This document shows, in pieces, positions 33,084 through 45,366 of a DNA stretch of 64,000 nt (positions within the stretch are counted from its first letter, which is position 1; each line of letters opens with the position of its first letter). The notes under the pieces were generated by a model. The model was not told where the DNA came from. It was given only the letters and a program-made list of their open reading frames with translations, and searched no databases. Both the position numbers and the translations under genes were made by a program. The stretch spans positions 1,736,001 through 1,800,000 of the forward strand of contig JAQQWL010000009.1 in assembly GCA_038363925.1 (NCBI GenBank), given 5' to 3'. The DNA comes from Apiospora phragmitis (taxonomy: Eukaryota > Ascomycota > Sordariomycetes > Amphisphaeriales > Apiosporaceae).

Positions 33084-35242
33084 ATGCAGAAGGCATGGGC
33101 TCCCCGAGGGCTAAGCAGGCCGATAAGAGTGGCTGGTCGACGCTTTAACCAGTGTACCCGACGCCGAACCTTTGCGACGGTCGCCCAGGATACAAGGTCC
33201 GCGACAACCCCTCCATCTATCGTCGCCCATAACCTTTCTTGGCTGACAATATTCTTCTTCGATACAGGCCGTTTGACGTCGTCGTAGTTGGTGGCGGCCA
33301 CGCCGGCACCGAAGCGTGTGCCGCCGCGGCCCGATCCGGCGCCCGCACCGCCCTCGTCACCCCCAAGCTCGACAACCTGGGCGTCTGCTCCTGTAACCCG
33401 AGCTTCGGCGGCATCGGCAAGGGCACGATCCTCCGCGAGATCGACGCGCTCGACGGCGTCGCCGGCCGCGTCATCGACAAGGCCGGCGTCCAGTTCAAGG
33501 TCCTGAACCGGCGCAAGGGCCCCGCCGTCTGGGGGCCCCGCGCCCAGATCGACCGCGCCCTCTACCAGAAGCACATGCGCGAGGAGCTGACGGCCTACCC
33601 GAACCTGTCCATCGTTACCGGGAGTGTGTCGGATATTGTGGTGGGCGAGGCCCCAGGGTCGGGCGAGCAAGGGGGGGCCAAGAGCAGGATTACTGGGGTG
33701 CGCCTCGAGTCGGGCGAGGTGCTGCCCACGAGCCAGGTCATTATAACGACGGGCACGTTCCTCGGAGGCGAGATCCACATTGGGTTGGAAACTTTCCCGG
33801 CTGGGCGCATGGGAGAAAAGGCCACCTTCGGCCTCAGCAAATCGCTGAAAGATGCCGGGTTCCAGCTGGGCAGGCTCAAGACGGGAACGCCGCCCCGGCT
33901 AGCAAAAGGAAGCATCAACTTCAAGGTTATGGAGGAGCAGCCTGGCGATGATCCGCCACACCCGTTCAGCTATCTCAACGACAAGGTCAGCGTCGAAGAC
34001 CAGCTGCTTTGCTGGGCGAGCTACACGAACGAGGAGACGCACGCGGTTGTCCGAGCGAATCTCGACAAAACGATCCACATCCGAGACTCTGTGAAAGGAC
34101 CGCGGTACTGTCCGTCCTTGGAAGCCAAAGTCACTCGTTTCCCAGACAAGACGAGTCATATCGTCTGGCTGGAGCCTGAAGGCTTCGACAACGATGTTAT
34201 CTACCCCAATGGGATATCCATTACCATTCCAGCCGAGGCCCAGGAGCAGTTGCTGAAGACAATACCTGGTCTCGAGAATGTGAACATGTTGCAACCGGGC
34301 TACGGCGTCGAATACGACTACGTGGACCCGCGGAGCCTCAAGTCGACTCTAGAAACCAAGGCCATCTCCGGTCTATTCCTCGCCGGCCAAATCAACGGCA
34401 CGACGGGCTACGAGGAAGCCGCCGGGCAGGGCATCATCGCCGGCATCAACGCCGGCCGCGCCTCCCAGGGCTTGCCCCCCGTCAGCATCACGCGCGCCGA
34501 CGGCTACATCGGCATCATGATCGACGACCTCATCACCAAGGGCGTCTCGGAGCCGTACCGCATGTTCACGAGCCGCAGCGAGTACCGCATGAGCCACCGC
34601 GCCGACAACGCCGACCTGCGCCTGACGGAGCAGGGCCGGTCCTGGGGCGTGGTCACGGACCGGCGCTGGACGGCCTACCGCGATGAAAAGGCACAAATGG
34701 AGGAGCTCACGGCGGCGCTGCGGGCCCACGTGCTGCCGACGCCGCACTGGATCGCGGCGGGCTTCAAGACGCGCAGCGACCCGAAGCCGCGCAGCGCGCT
34801 CGACATCCTGCGCCTCGCGGGCGTGCAGATGGCGGACCTCGCGGGGCGCATCCCCGAGATCACGCAGCACTCGCCGCGCGTCCGGACCCGCGTCGGCATC
34901 GAGGCCGTCTACGCGCCCTACGTCGACATGCAGCGCGCCGAGCAGGCCCTCTTCGTCAAAGACGAGGGGCTGCACCTGCCGACGGACCTCGATTACGATA
35001 GCGTCGTGGGCCTGTCCCTGCACGAGAAGACGATCCTTAACGCGACCCGGCCCGAGAGCGTGGGCCAGGCGCGCCGCATCGAGGGCATGACGCCCGCCGG
35101 CTGCGTACGGCTGCTCGGCTTCGTGAACCGGGCGGAGCGGTTCAAGGAGGTGGTCGGCGGGGGAGATCCCCTGGGCGATCTGGCGCCGCTGGGGAGCGAG
35201 GTCGATACTTTGGATGCTGAGGCTCGGACGAGAGAGCTGTAG
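33084..35242 (+). CDS. MTO1: MTO1, mitochondrial tRNA wobble-uridine modification enzyme
   Basis: FAD enzyme of the MnmG/GidA family that, with the MnmE-type GTPase, installs the C5 aminomethyl-type group on wobble U34 of mitochondrial tRNAs. Exon 1 (33084..33196) encodes a basic, Arg-rich mitochondrial presequence. The intron 33197..33267 has a CTGAC branch point. Exon 2 (33268..35242) encodes the enzyme, 695 aa in total. The FAD-binding motif [12 protein letters not shown] starts at about residue 42. [38 protein letters not shown] and [20 protein letters not shown] follow. The C-terminal helical domain for tRNA and MnmE contact is present ([16 protein letters not shown]). The frame is unbroken over 2 kb. 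The donor GTCCGC is non-canonical after GT but is the one that keeps phase. Confidence 0.94.
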
Positions 35243-35464
35243 GCTTCTTCAAGGGCATGCATGCAATCATCCAAGGGAACAGGACGTATATCAAATGAGT
35301 GTATCATTATAGGATTGGCAGGCGTTTAGTGGTTTCGGTGGAAATACTCCGACACCACAGTTGTAGTTACAGTACAAGAACTCATGAATCATGTAATATC
35401 ATACTTAGTCAATCCATGACCAATGCATATTGAAACCTCGATTCGTCCATCTCTTGGACTGACC

Positions 35465-36508
35465 CTATCCCTCCTCTTCGGCAATGATAGAATTCGTCAC
35501 ACATCCCACCCCGTCAATCTCCAACGACACAGTATCCCCGACCTGGACCTCGAACGCCATGTTCTCGATGCCCGCGCCGCCCGGCAGTGTCCCCGATCCG
35601 AAGAGCTCCCCGGGATACAGCCGCGTGCCCTGTGATGCGTGCGCAAGTGCCTCGCCCAGCGTGAACTGCCAGTCCCCCGGGCCCACGGCGCACTCGGCGA
35701 CGACCTTCTGGTTGATAATGACCCTACCCGTCAATGCCTTCTTTTTTTTTGGCTCCAGTATCAATACCGATATTACTAATACTAAAAGGGTAGGAGAAAG
35801 AGGGGGGCGAGAGGATGAAGAGCGTACCTGCAACAAGGGCAATACCTCGTCGGCGCTCACAATCTCCGCCGAGATGGAGCTCGCGAAGCTCTTGCACAGC
35901 TGGGGGCCGAACCCGCTGCGCATCTCGGCCCACTGGACGTCGCGCGCGCTGAAGTCGTTGAGCACCACGAACCCGCCGATGGCGGCCAGGGTCTCTTCCG
36001 GACTGGCGGCGTTGTACAGCTCACAGCCCAGGACGCAGCCGAGCTCGAGCTCGACGTCGAGGTAGCGCTTGCAGTAGCGGGGGCGGGCCACGGGCGCGCC
36101 CGACGCGACGATGGACAGGTGGTTCGACTGGTAGAAGATGGGCTGTTTCAGGTACAGGCCCGAGGGTCGGAAGGGCGGGAAGACGGTGCCCGTCAGCCAG
36201 GTCCAGAGCCGGACGAGCCAAAGAAACACGGTCTGCAGGAAGGGGAAGGGCAATTGCCGTAGCGAGAGCGCCGCGATGCCGGCGGCGGCGCCGGCGTAGT
36301 GCGCCGGGAACAGCATGAAGTCCCGGTACGACTCCGGCTGGAAGGGTAGGCCGCGCTTCCGCGGGTCGTTGGGGTCCGGCTTGTGCCCATAGATGACTAT
36401 GTTCAGGAGGGCGGCTTCAGGCGTTGGCGACTCGGAGGCGGGGTAGCTGATGTCGTCACCTGGTTCTATGACACGCACCATGGAGTGGTTGGCGCGGCGG
36501 TACTTCAT
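35465..36508 (-). CDS. Fumarylacetoacetase-fold (FAH) hydrolase family protein
   Basis: Enzyme of the FAA-hydrolase superfamily, which includes fumarylpyruvate and acylpyruvate hydrolases and oxaloacetate decarboxylase-like proteins. Metal-binding landmarks are present: DVELELGCVLG, FVVLNDFSARDVQ, then the AEMRSGFGPQLCKSF block and the C-terminal SQGTRLYPGELFGSGTLPGG and GDTVSLEIDGVG. The minus strand is open through 347 codons, but about 30 residues in the middle read as non-protein (pyrimidine tract, then Lys run). These are best taken as an intron, 35738..35827 (90 nt, GTACGC donor, AAG acceptor after an A9 run), giving 317 aa. The exact acceptor is uncertain. The substrate cannot be told. 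It is convergent with MTO1. Confidence 0.85.
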   Translation of the reverse strand: MKYRRANHSMVRVIEPGDDISYPASESPTPEAALLNIVIYGHKPDPNDPRKRGLPFQPESYRDFMLFPAHYAGAAAGIAALSLRQLPFPFLQTVFLWLVRLWTWLTGTVFPPFRPSGLYLKQPIFYQSNHLSIVASGAPVARPRYCKRYLDVELELGCVLGCELYNAASPEETLAAIGGFVVLNDFSARDVQWAEMRSGFGPQLCKSFASSISAEIVSADEVLPLLQVRSSSSRPPLSPTLLVLVISVLILEPKKKKALTGRVIINQKVVAECAVGPGDWQFTLGEALAHASQGTRLYPGELFGSGTLPGGAGIENMAFEVQVGDTVSLEIDGVGCVTNSIIAEEEG

Positions 36509-37655
36509 GGCGGCCAGGTCTTTCTTTTCTCTTTTTTTCTAGTTGCGCAATGATTCAGATGTGGAATACAGCAATAATAAAAATCAGCCGCGGTTGTTAT
36601 GTGTTGTTGACATTGGCACTGGGTCTCATCATCTCAAAAAGGATGGGCGAGTGGAAACCTGGAAGGAATGAGAGAAAAGATCAGCAGCAAGGACTCGCAC
36701 GCACACAAATGATGTCTACGTTGGTCGGTTGCTTCCCATTTCAAGTTGATGCAGTTCGCTGTTACCCCAGACTGTTCTTTATCATGCTGAAAGTCCCCAA
36801 TTATCAGCCTGCCCGATGGATATCGGTATGTTACATTGTGAGGTAGGTCCGGAGTAGTTTCAAGTCAAAAGTGACAACCACGTGGGGCGCCCGGTCTTCT
36901 ACGTACGGAGAACAAACGATCATACCTACCTACTTTACCTATTGGGTATTGATGCTGATTCACTGGTCAAGCCGGGTTCAATACGTATGATACTGCTGAT
37001 GTATTTATCACGTGCACAGCAGAGGAATGACAACGATCAAAATTCCATTGATGCCACTCACCTCCTCGTCGCCGACAAGCCAAGCTAGTCACCGTTAGTT
37101 GAACTTGCAGCCGTCTTTTTATATCCGGTCCCGGAAACAGTGCTCAATGCGCGTACTGGCCTCGACTTGCGGAAGGCCCGGCATGTAGGCAAGTTCCCGG
37201 ATTTGCCGTGATGAGCCATTTAGACTGTTTCAAAAGACATATTACTTGTAGGATAGTACGCATGGCATAAGGGTTTAGTCCCTACGCATATGACCGTGAT
37301 GGAGGTAGGCAGGCCATTGCTCGATTTGTACCAGTTGACAGTTTACATGATGTGGCGGAAAGAGCATACAGTGTGCAAGAACCTGACAACACATCACGAG
37401 ACGAACGAATTGAGGCGGAAGCGCCGAGCTAGCTAGTCGGACTTTTGTTTATTCGGCTAGAGGCATAACCAAATTTCACGATAGTCGACCCCGAGGCCGG
37501 TGTACGGCCCGTGTGCCGCGAATAGTCAGCTAGAGACTCATCCCGCTAGGAACCAGAATTAAGTATCGGGCTCGGGGCAACAAAGAGGCCCCCGACTGTT
37601 TAATTAATTACAATATGCCTGCCTGCCGAAATAGCATTCAGATTGGGCACCCTCG
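36509..37655. other. Intergenic, no gene seen
   Basis: About 1.1 kb without a supported gene; includes the promoter of the FAA-hydrolase gene and the 3' flank of RCE1. Confidence 0.45.
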
Positions 37656-38856
37656 TCAAATTGTGATGGGGACCAACTCGGTGTCGCTCTTCGACAGGGC
37701 CCCCAAGTTCTTCCACCAGAAGAAAGCGCCGACACAAAGTAGTGTGTAATAGACGATCGACGGTATGACGGATGGCTTGCTTTTCGAATCACCCGGCACA
37801 CTGACGGAAGGTTCGACTCGGCCCCAGAATCTCGGGAAGCCCATGCAGTTGCAGAAGGCATGAACTACAAAGATAGCCAGCAGGCTACCGGTGCGCAGGA
37901 AGACAAAAGTAGCATACGCACCGAACAGCGATGTGTACGTTAGCTGCAGCAAGGACCGCATGAGAGCGGCCATGACCGGGACCCCCGGATGGGAAATGCG
38001 GAACTCGTAGAAGTGGTGTAAATGGGCAAGGCCGAAGATGACTGGTGACAGGAAGATGGTCTTGGTCACCGACGTATGGGCCAGTAACATCAGAGGTACC
38101 GAAGCAGAACGGAAGAGGACTTCTTCGGTAAATGGTCCCTGTAGAACCCGTGTCAGATGATCACCCCTTACCCCAAGAAACTAATCATTGTAACGTACCG
38201 CAATGATGTTACGCCATGTGGTCCATTCTTTGAACAACTCGGTTACCGGTTGAAGGCTGGTCCAGTCACGCCATCCTCGTCGACAACAAGGGCCTCATAC
38301 AGCGGCCCAAGGAAGAGAATGGCCGTCAGAAGGAGCGACTTGGCCGCCCCAACCAGGCCGAGAGGCCAGTAGCCCATCGAATGCAACGCATCCGCAATGG
38401 TGGCCTGGCCCTGGGACGTCAGGATCACCAGTGTGGCGACCGAGCAGGCAATACAGGAGAAGCACACGGAAGTAATCCGTGCCCGGATGACGGACGGGGC
38501 ATCCCGTGACAGGGCCCTGGAAGGTCTAGTCACGGGAGACAGGTAGAAGGGCAAAACATAGACGAGGGTATAGATCACCTATGACGCGCTCAGTACCAGC
38601 GCATCCAGCATTCTTACACTCAGCCACACCACTCATGCGCGCACATATACACACGCGCGCGAGTGGCCTATCATGGCCAAAGCATTACAGAGATTGAACT
38701 TACAAGCAATGCGGCCGCACTGCCCGTGGTGATGGGCGGCGGCTTGGCTGCAAGAAGGTCAGTACAAACAGCGTAAACATGAAGGCGCACGGGGATGGAC
38801 TTGCGCTTCTCATGATGGCCCAGGTACTTGGATAAGAAATTGGTGATGGACGGCAT
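37656..38856 (-). CDS. RCE1: CAAX prenyl protease 2 (Rce1)
   Basis: ER-membrane endopeptidase that removes the last three residues of prenylated CAAX proteins such as Ras. Three exons: 38704..38856, 38199..38578 and 37656..38138. The catalytic core is at the start of exon 3: GPFTEEVLFRSA (the EExxxR motif of the ABI/CPBP family), followed by FGLAHLHHFYEF with the catalytic histidines. Several hydrophobic helices are seen (YTLVYVLPFYLS, LLLTAILFLGPLYEAL, YTSLFGAYATFVFLRTG, VYYTLLCVGAFFWW). One base is missing at about 38246 (GG for GGG on the coding strand); restoring it joins FNR to VTELFKEWTTWRNIIA and gives 339 codons. The N-terminal exon up to PPPITTG is tentative, since an unrecognised 5' intron could move the start. 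Confidence 0.88.
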
Positions 38857-41800
38857 TGCAGTCGCTAGCTGGTGCTAGTAAGCAATGAATAGTGCAATGC
38901 AATGGAATGCAAGCTCCGAGACCTGTCCGTGACGACGAGTCCGTGTGGGTGTTGTTTGTTTTGTCTCTCCTGACAAGCGGCACAGTTCAGTCAATCTACA
39001 TGTAGCAGTGTCAGATTGGAAAGCAATATCGGGATGGTGTTGCGAGACGATTGATCCATCGAAATTCTAGCAATCTGGGCCTGGTGCCTAAAGCGATTTT
39101 ACCTTTAGCCCCCGGGATTTCCGCGCATAAGCTGCTTGTGGGGGAACAAGCTGGTGCTGGACTCAGTGGACTGGACACTGCAGTTTGAGCCGTCCGCCGA
39201 GATCCGACGATCGGTTTACTAGAGTTTGTGTAGCTCGGCAGAGTAGCCGGACAGGCGTAGGTCCAGGTGCGTTCTACAGTTGCCAGGTGCCAGCTGCCGG
39301 CAGACTCGAGAAGGGGACGAACAGTTTTGGGGGCCGTATCTAATCCGAAATCCGAAAGGCTCAAAACAATCGAGGGGGAGGGACGTTGAGAAAGCGTGGA
39401 CAGTTGCAAGGGGTTAGCTTGTCGTGCAGGGTTATCCCTTCAACCCGAACCAGAAGGAGGGCCCGGCTTGTTGAAACACTGACAATCAATCAATCCAGTT
39501 CCAAACCCGGTTATTGCGTAGGAATCGTGCCGGGCCACGATCACAAGGCGGTAGGAGCGTCTCGATTCTGATTCCTTAAGCGCGGGACCGCCGCGACGTG
39601 TCGTTTTGCCTTTGGTGCTTTTGGTGTCCGGCACGGGCCTTTGCTCTGACCTCCGAGGCCTCTTGCTTCCTAGGTTACCGGGTTACAATGCAATCTGTAG
39701 AGACCGCCTGCTCCTCAAAAAAGCCCCATTGACCAATTTGCAAGACACAACAGAGATGTAACCCACGAGCCGCACCCACGTTGTTTTCCATGGTGACGGA
39801 AAAGAAACCATTCAAGAAAAAACTCATGCAATGAATGCATACCGGCAGATCATCACCGGCGCAGCATCAATGCGCGCGCATCAATATATTCATACCCGAT
39901 GGCTTCATTGGATCAAATCATGTATTGAAGGTAACATCTACTCACAATATGTGAAGGAAGGTGGTGTGTGCATGTAACACTTCTTTTGGTGGCTGTTACG
40001 AGGCGGCATTGACAGGAAGTGGGAGGTAATTTGATCTGACAAGCCCGACATGTGGTGTAGGCAGTAGGCTAACTCCCCAGACCCAAGTATCTTCATGGCT
40101 ATCAATCTGCCTCCAATTGGATGTGACGTTATCTATCATCGAGATCATCCATTGAGGCGACAGGATTGGCCAGTTCGCCTTGTTGGGACACATGTCTCGT
40201 CGTACGAAGTTTGGTACGAACCGCATGAACCATCAGATGAACACGAAAGGTACGCGTCTAGGCCAAAGAAATGCGACATACAGGTACAGAGTGCCGCGTC
40301 AAAAGGGCCTTGGACGTTCAAGTTGGAGGGAAGCCTTAATTAAAACCGCCGACGTATCCCGTGTGCTAGAATCCGCTCAGCCCCCGGCTCCATAGCGATC
40401 TATGGAGAACATATAAGCTACAAGGACATATGTCCCGATGATGAGAGGCCAGGGCCAGGGAAGGAAGGGAAAAACTTCCGCGCACTCATTCCTGTCCACC
40501 CAATCCAATTCGTCCAGAATGCCCCATGAAATGATGCAAGTTCGGGGAAACGAGGCCTTGGAGCGAGGATTATAATTACATGTTCCCATGTATCAACCAC
40601 TGTACTTACTTCCACGCCCACACCGCCGGCTGTCTTTTTGGATCGCCCGGCCGAATCTTCTCAGGTCTTGTCACCCTAGGTAATTACCCCTGAGTGATCA
40701 TATGGCGGTCTGTTAGAGTTAACAGGGTCAATATGGCGTCAAGTTGGCACCTGCTTTGACAAACTCTATCTCGGTACCCATAGCAATAGGAAATCGAACC
40801 GAACACGGCCTGTTTTTGTTGTTGTCTTTTGATTGATCGTATTGATGTGTCACTGGCCGCTTCAATAGGCTTTTCGGTTTATGAGGGCAGGCCGCAGGTA
40901 GTGAGACATAGGCAAAAGTCGCCAACGGCCATTAGGGTCGAATGGCTCTGGTTAGCTGAACCAGCCGTCCAACGTTCTCGGTTTTCACTGCTCTTAGCTG
41001 CATACCAAGCTGTACGCTACTGCGCAACTGCGCGTTCTAAAGCCAGTAATATGGTCAATTGTTGTTCTTTTCCACGCGCTCTGGCGCTGTCATTCTTATT
41101 CTCATTTTATCCTACATACAAACCTGCAGGAGACCTGCATATTCAGCGCGACTGAGGTGGGTTCTCGTCAGTATTCGACCTCTGAACAACCAGAATCCCG
41201 ACAATCGGTGGGACTGAGGCTCGCTGGCACCTCTCACTATCGCGCTTCTAATGCAGCCAAAGACGTCCGAGTGGAAATCAACCGGTTACAGCCATTCATT
41301 GCCAGCTACAACAGCAGCAGGTGCACAATATTGGCCTTCCAAAAAACTCCTCGACTACTGGCCCCTATGCAACCCATCTCATTTGTCTGGTTCGAGTAAT
41401 ACAACCCATCTGTGCGCCAAGGACCGCAACCCCCGGCCCATTGGATCTCAGCCTCTCTGCAAACTGGGCAGGCTTCAGAGTCGCGTGGGTCTTAGCTACT
41501 TTCCCGATCGAGTACAGTACGACCGCAATCAGCGACACCAGCGCGAGACCAGCAGTGCATCCCCTGCCTTGCCTGCTCACTAGGGCAACTAGTCAGTGCC
41601 GTACTAGAATCTTTTAGGCTTCTCGATACAACCATGCCGCTCCGTTAGCTCGCATGGCTTGACAGGCGCCGGCTCTCTGGGCTGCGAGCTTGCTCACCCT
41701 TGGTCCTGGGCCAATCGTCAAAGAAATCTACCGTGCAGCCGATTCAAGTAGGCATTCCCTCCCACCCAGGTCTGACCACTGTCCTGATGTCTTTTCCTCC

Positions 41801-42429
41801 CGTTTAGCTATCTGCCTGTCTCGCGCGCAGCTGCACAGTCGTATGTAGGTGGATGTTTGTGGTCGCCAGCAGCATAGCATAGCAGCGGCACTGTCTCTCG
41901 CTTTTACCCAACTCAGTCATTCATTTACTCGTCCACCTATCTCATACACTTAGCCCGTCACTTGGGCCGGGAAAGTATATCTCGGGTCATGCGGTCGAGG
42001 CCCAGCCAACCTTGTCTCTCTCTACTCTCTTTGTATAGCAGCTATACTACTTTTACTGGTCATCGCTCCCTCCCAAAGAACTCTTTTACTTCGTTTCGCT
42101 CTTTCTTGGCTTTATTCGTTCTCTTATTTTCTTTACGCCCGTCTCTTTATCGACACCATCCCCTGATATACGCCTAATCTCGACGAACCTCGTACCGAGT
42201 TTTCCTTGCAAAGTGGACACACACCCGCATCCCAAGGAACAAACCGTCCCGCCGACCGCCGCAAAAAACGGGTTATACGCCATTTCATGTTTTGCGATCA
42301 ATTGGAATCACAGGCCACCCTTCCGGATCGACATGGACTTAGGGGTCATGACATATACATAGCTGTGGATTTCTCAAGACAATCATTGTGCCGGATTACT
42401 AAACCCTCGGGCCAGGCCCGTCGCAGACG
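38857..42429. other. 3.5-kb gene-poor region
   Basis: No gene is supported. Open frames are short, overlap on both strands and lack protein-like patterns. The last 600 bases before 42430 are pyrimidine-rich (many CTTT/TCTC tracts), which is typical of a long 5' leader or promoter of a fungal gene. I saw no transposon ends. Confidence 0.45.
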
Positions 42430-45366
42430 ATGTCCCCTCCGACATCGTCGTCATCGTCGTCCACATCGCAAAGGCGACCGTTGCACGAGAGGTCCAAGTC
42501 GGATAACAACCAGGTGGCCGCCATCCGAATCGTGCCATACTCACCACCAAGGCTTTCGTCAGAAGGCGAGCCCAGCAGCTCCTACGGGACCTCATCAGAA
42601 GCTGGAGCTGACAGCAGCAACTATGACTATCATACGACCAGCGACGAAGGGTCGTCCAGCCCGACAATCAGAGAGGGCAGAAAACGCTCTTTGCCATTCA
42701 TTGGCACGGGCTCCGCTTCGCCATCGCCTACCACCTCGACTGCTTCATTGGTCAGGGCCAAGGGCAAAGGCGTTTCAGGATCGAAACTTGGTTCTGACTT
42801 GTCTGGTGCCCCAGCCCCACTGCACCCTGTCAATAGCAAGGCTTCTTATGGGAGTGATAACAGCCGTCTTAACCCACCATCAGACACCTCTGAATATGGC
42901 GGCCCAGCCACACCGACGCAGAAAGTTGTTCGTTCCAAAGCGGACAGATTCATTAATGTGCACGAGGACAAGACCTTCTCAATCGTCTTGAAATCCACTG
43001 GCATTCGGCAACCACGGGATCAGGGAAGCAGCAGTCAAGGGACCAGCTTCAAATCCCCGCCCTTGTCGTATGCCTCGACTCTCAGCAGCGCGCATGAACG
43101 CACCTCTTTTGACACGACAACAGTCGATCATCCGAGCTCTCCACCCAGCTCAGTAGCCGACGTTAAGCTGTCGCCTTACCCGCCTCACATTTCCGGATTC
43201 GCGTCATACACGCCTGGCTCTACGACATTCAATGACCGCATCGAGGAAGAAGTAGATACAATCACCTCTTCGCCGAACTACCGCATGGTCGGGGGCCTAC
43301 GGAAGGTTCGTAAGACTGCCTCTTTCAAACAGGACGACGACGACGACGACGAAGAAGACGACGACGACGAGGAAGAATCTATTCAGCCTCGACTTCCGCC
43401 ACTCCCCGAGATATCCTCGTCGCCGCCGCGGTTACCGTCCCCGTTGGCCGAGAAATCCTCTTTCAGTTCGGTGTCTTCCGAGCAGACAGATTACTCTTTG
43501 GAGGAAACCGACAACTTCGAGATCTTGGGTCGAAGTTCGCCGCCTCAACCTCACTCCGATAATTTGGACACGACACCTTCGCCACCTTTACCTTACTCGG
43601 ATACTTTTGACGCAACGCCAGCCAGTCGCGCTAATTACCAAATACTAGGCGAGTCCTCGCCCTCGCAGTCATTCGCTTCATCGGCGGGTCCTGGCTTTTC
43701 GAACACCCCCGCCAGTCAGAATTACGTTGTCCACGGGGAGCCGTCGTCCTCATCGCTCGGTACCCCGTCACGACAACCGCGACCGCAAACGTCCGACGAC
43801 AGCTTAGTGCTTAGGGGAAAGTACTCGCAGGAGAGCCTTGTAATACCACCACTCGCACCACGCAAGCAGCTTTCTCGAGAGAGGTTTGGCTACCATAAGC
43901 AGAAGTCGAGCCACTCTCTGCGCCGCGCGAATTCATTCTCATCGCTCTCGAGCATAATCACAGAAGGATCTGCTTCGATCTTCTTTGCCCAGACAGCTAA
44001 CATTGTTCGATTGGGTGCTGCGCCTTCGATAAAATCCTTCCACCCGCCACAGCGGGCAAAACAGCAGCATCATTCATGGGCAGGACCATCAAACGTCATC
44101 GCGCAACGGCCACGTATGGAGGCGCATCCGCATCAATGGAGTTCCCAGTTATCCACGGTCGCATCCGAAGACGAGGCAAGTGACCGAGCATCTCGTCCAC
44201 TTTCCTCGCTCTCCGGTCCCTCCGGTCCCGACTATCGCATGAGCCAAGGAAGTAGGCATAGCCGCCAAATGCTCAGCATCTCGTCATCTCTAGCCTTTGC
44301 CGAGGAACCCCCAATCGGATCATCACGTTCCAATCTCGGCTCAGCCTCGGGTTCGGAGTCCCGCAGCTCTCTCGTGAGTCCGGGTCTCACAAGCCCAAGT
44401 TCTGCCTACATGCGTGGGGGGCGGGACAATGTTTCACAGCCAATCCGTGTGGTCCGAGATGTTGACGAAGATGGCGATGGTATTACGGATATGCAGCACC
44501 TGAATCACAAGAACTCGAGCCGACTTCTCTCTCAGAAGTCTTCAGACGGAGATCTCTATTCGTCTTCCAGCTCGGGCCGCCGCCCGACGTCGCGTACCGG
44601 AAGTTTTACCTCGACTCTTCCGGTATGGGCAAAGTAAGTTTTTGCCTATCTAGAGTCTAACATTAACTTCAGAAAGCTAATGTGTTCCATAGGGTCTACT
44701 ATGGAAGTGGCGAACGGCGCTGGCTTGCTGCCCCGTCTATGCGATCGTATTCGGACGATAGCCGGCCCGGGAGTGCAATCCCCTCCGGATCGCCGTCGCT
44801 TGACCCTTTCCCTCCCAACGTCTTCAGTCCTCGCAGACGCCCGAGGGAAATCCACCCCAATAACGGGCGTCCGGGATCTCAGGAGATTGAAACAATGGAC
44901 CCTTCTGGATTTATACCCATACCAAGACGTCTCCGGAAAATGACGTCGAGTATCTGGTCTCCTCACCTCCAGATCGATCGTAGGGCTAGCCGCTTCAGCA
45001 TCTGGGCACCCCCATCGACAACTTGGTCGAAAGACCAGGGGAAGATCGGCAGGCGCAACATGCAAATCGTGATGTTTGCACTTGGTTGGATATTCCCCTT
45101 CGCCTGGATGATTGCTGCGGTCTTGCCGTTACCACACAAACCGCTGCCTCAGATGACGATGGCGGACCATCACAGTACAGCCGAGCTCAGTGGCCCCATC
45201 AACACTCCCCGATATATTTAGTGGACGAGTCGATCCGGCGGAAGACTCGAACTACCAGAGCGCACGGTGGTGGAGAAATGTCAACCGTCTCATGTGCGTT
45301 GTTGGACTTCTTATCATTGGCGCCATCATTGCCTTGATCATCATCGGTACGCGTCAAAACTGGTGA
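42430..45366 (+). CDS. Large serine-rich protein with C-terminal membrane segments
   Basis: About 959 aa in two exons, 42430..44633 and 44693..45366 (59-nt intron, GTAAGT to CCATAG). The first 700 residues are Ser/Pro/Thr-rich and look disordered, with a polyacidic tract (KQDDDDDDEEDDDDEEE) near residue 305 and a recurrent NFEILGRSSP / NYQILGESSP / NYVVHGEPSS motif at roughly 60-residue spacing. The C-terminal part is the conserved-looking one. A basic RRNMQIVMFALGWIFPFAWMIAA helix is followed, after about 75 residues, by NVNRLMCVVGLLIIGAIIAL and a short tail GTRQNW. Two bases seem missing, one near 45135-45145 and one in CCCC 45207-45210; with both added the gene is exactly 960 codons. Two membrane helices with a long cytosolic Ser-rich arm would fit an ER or plasma-membrane scaffold; the function is unknown. 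Confidence 0.75.

Noticed and set aside
34373..35023. 216-codon minus-strand frame
   Set aside because: Antisense to MTO1; composition is a mirror of GC-rich codons (RR, AR, DV repeats).
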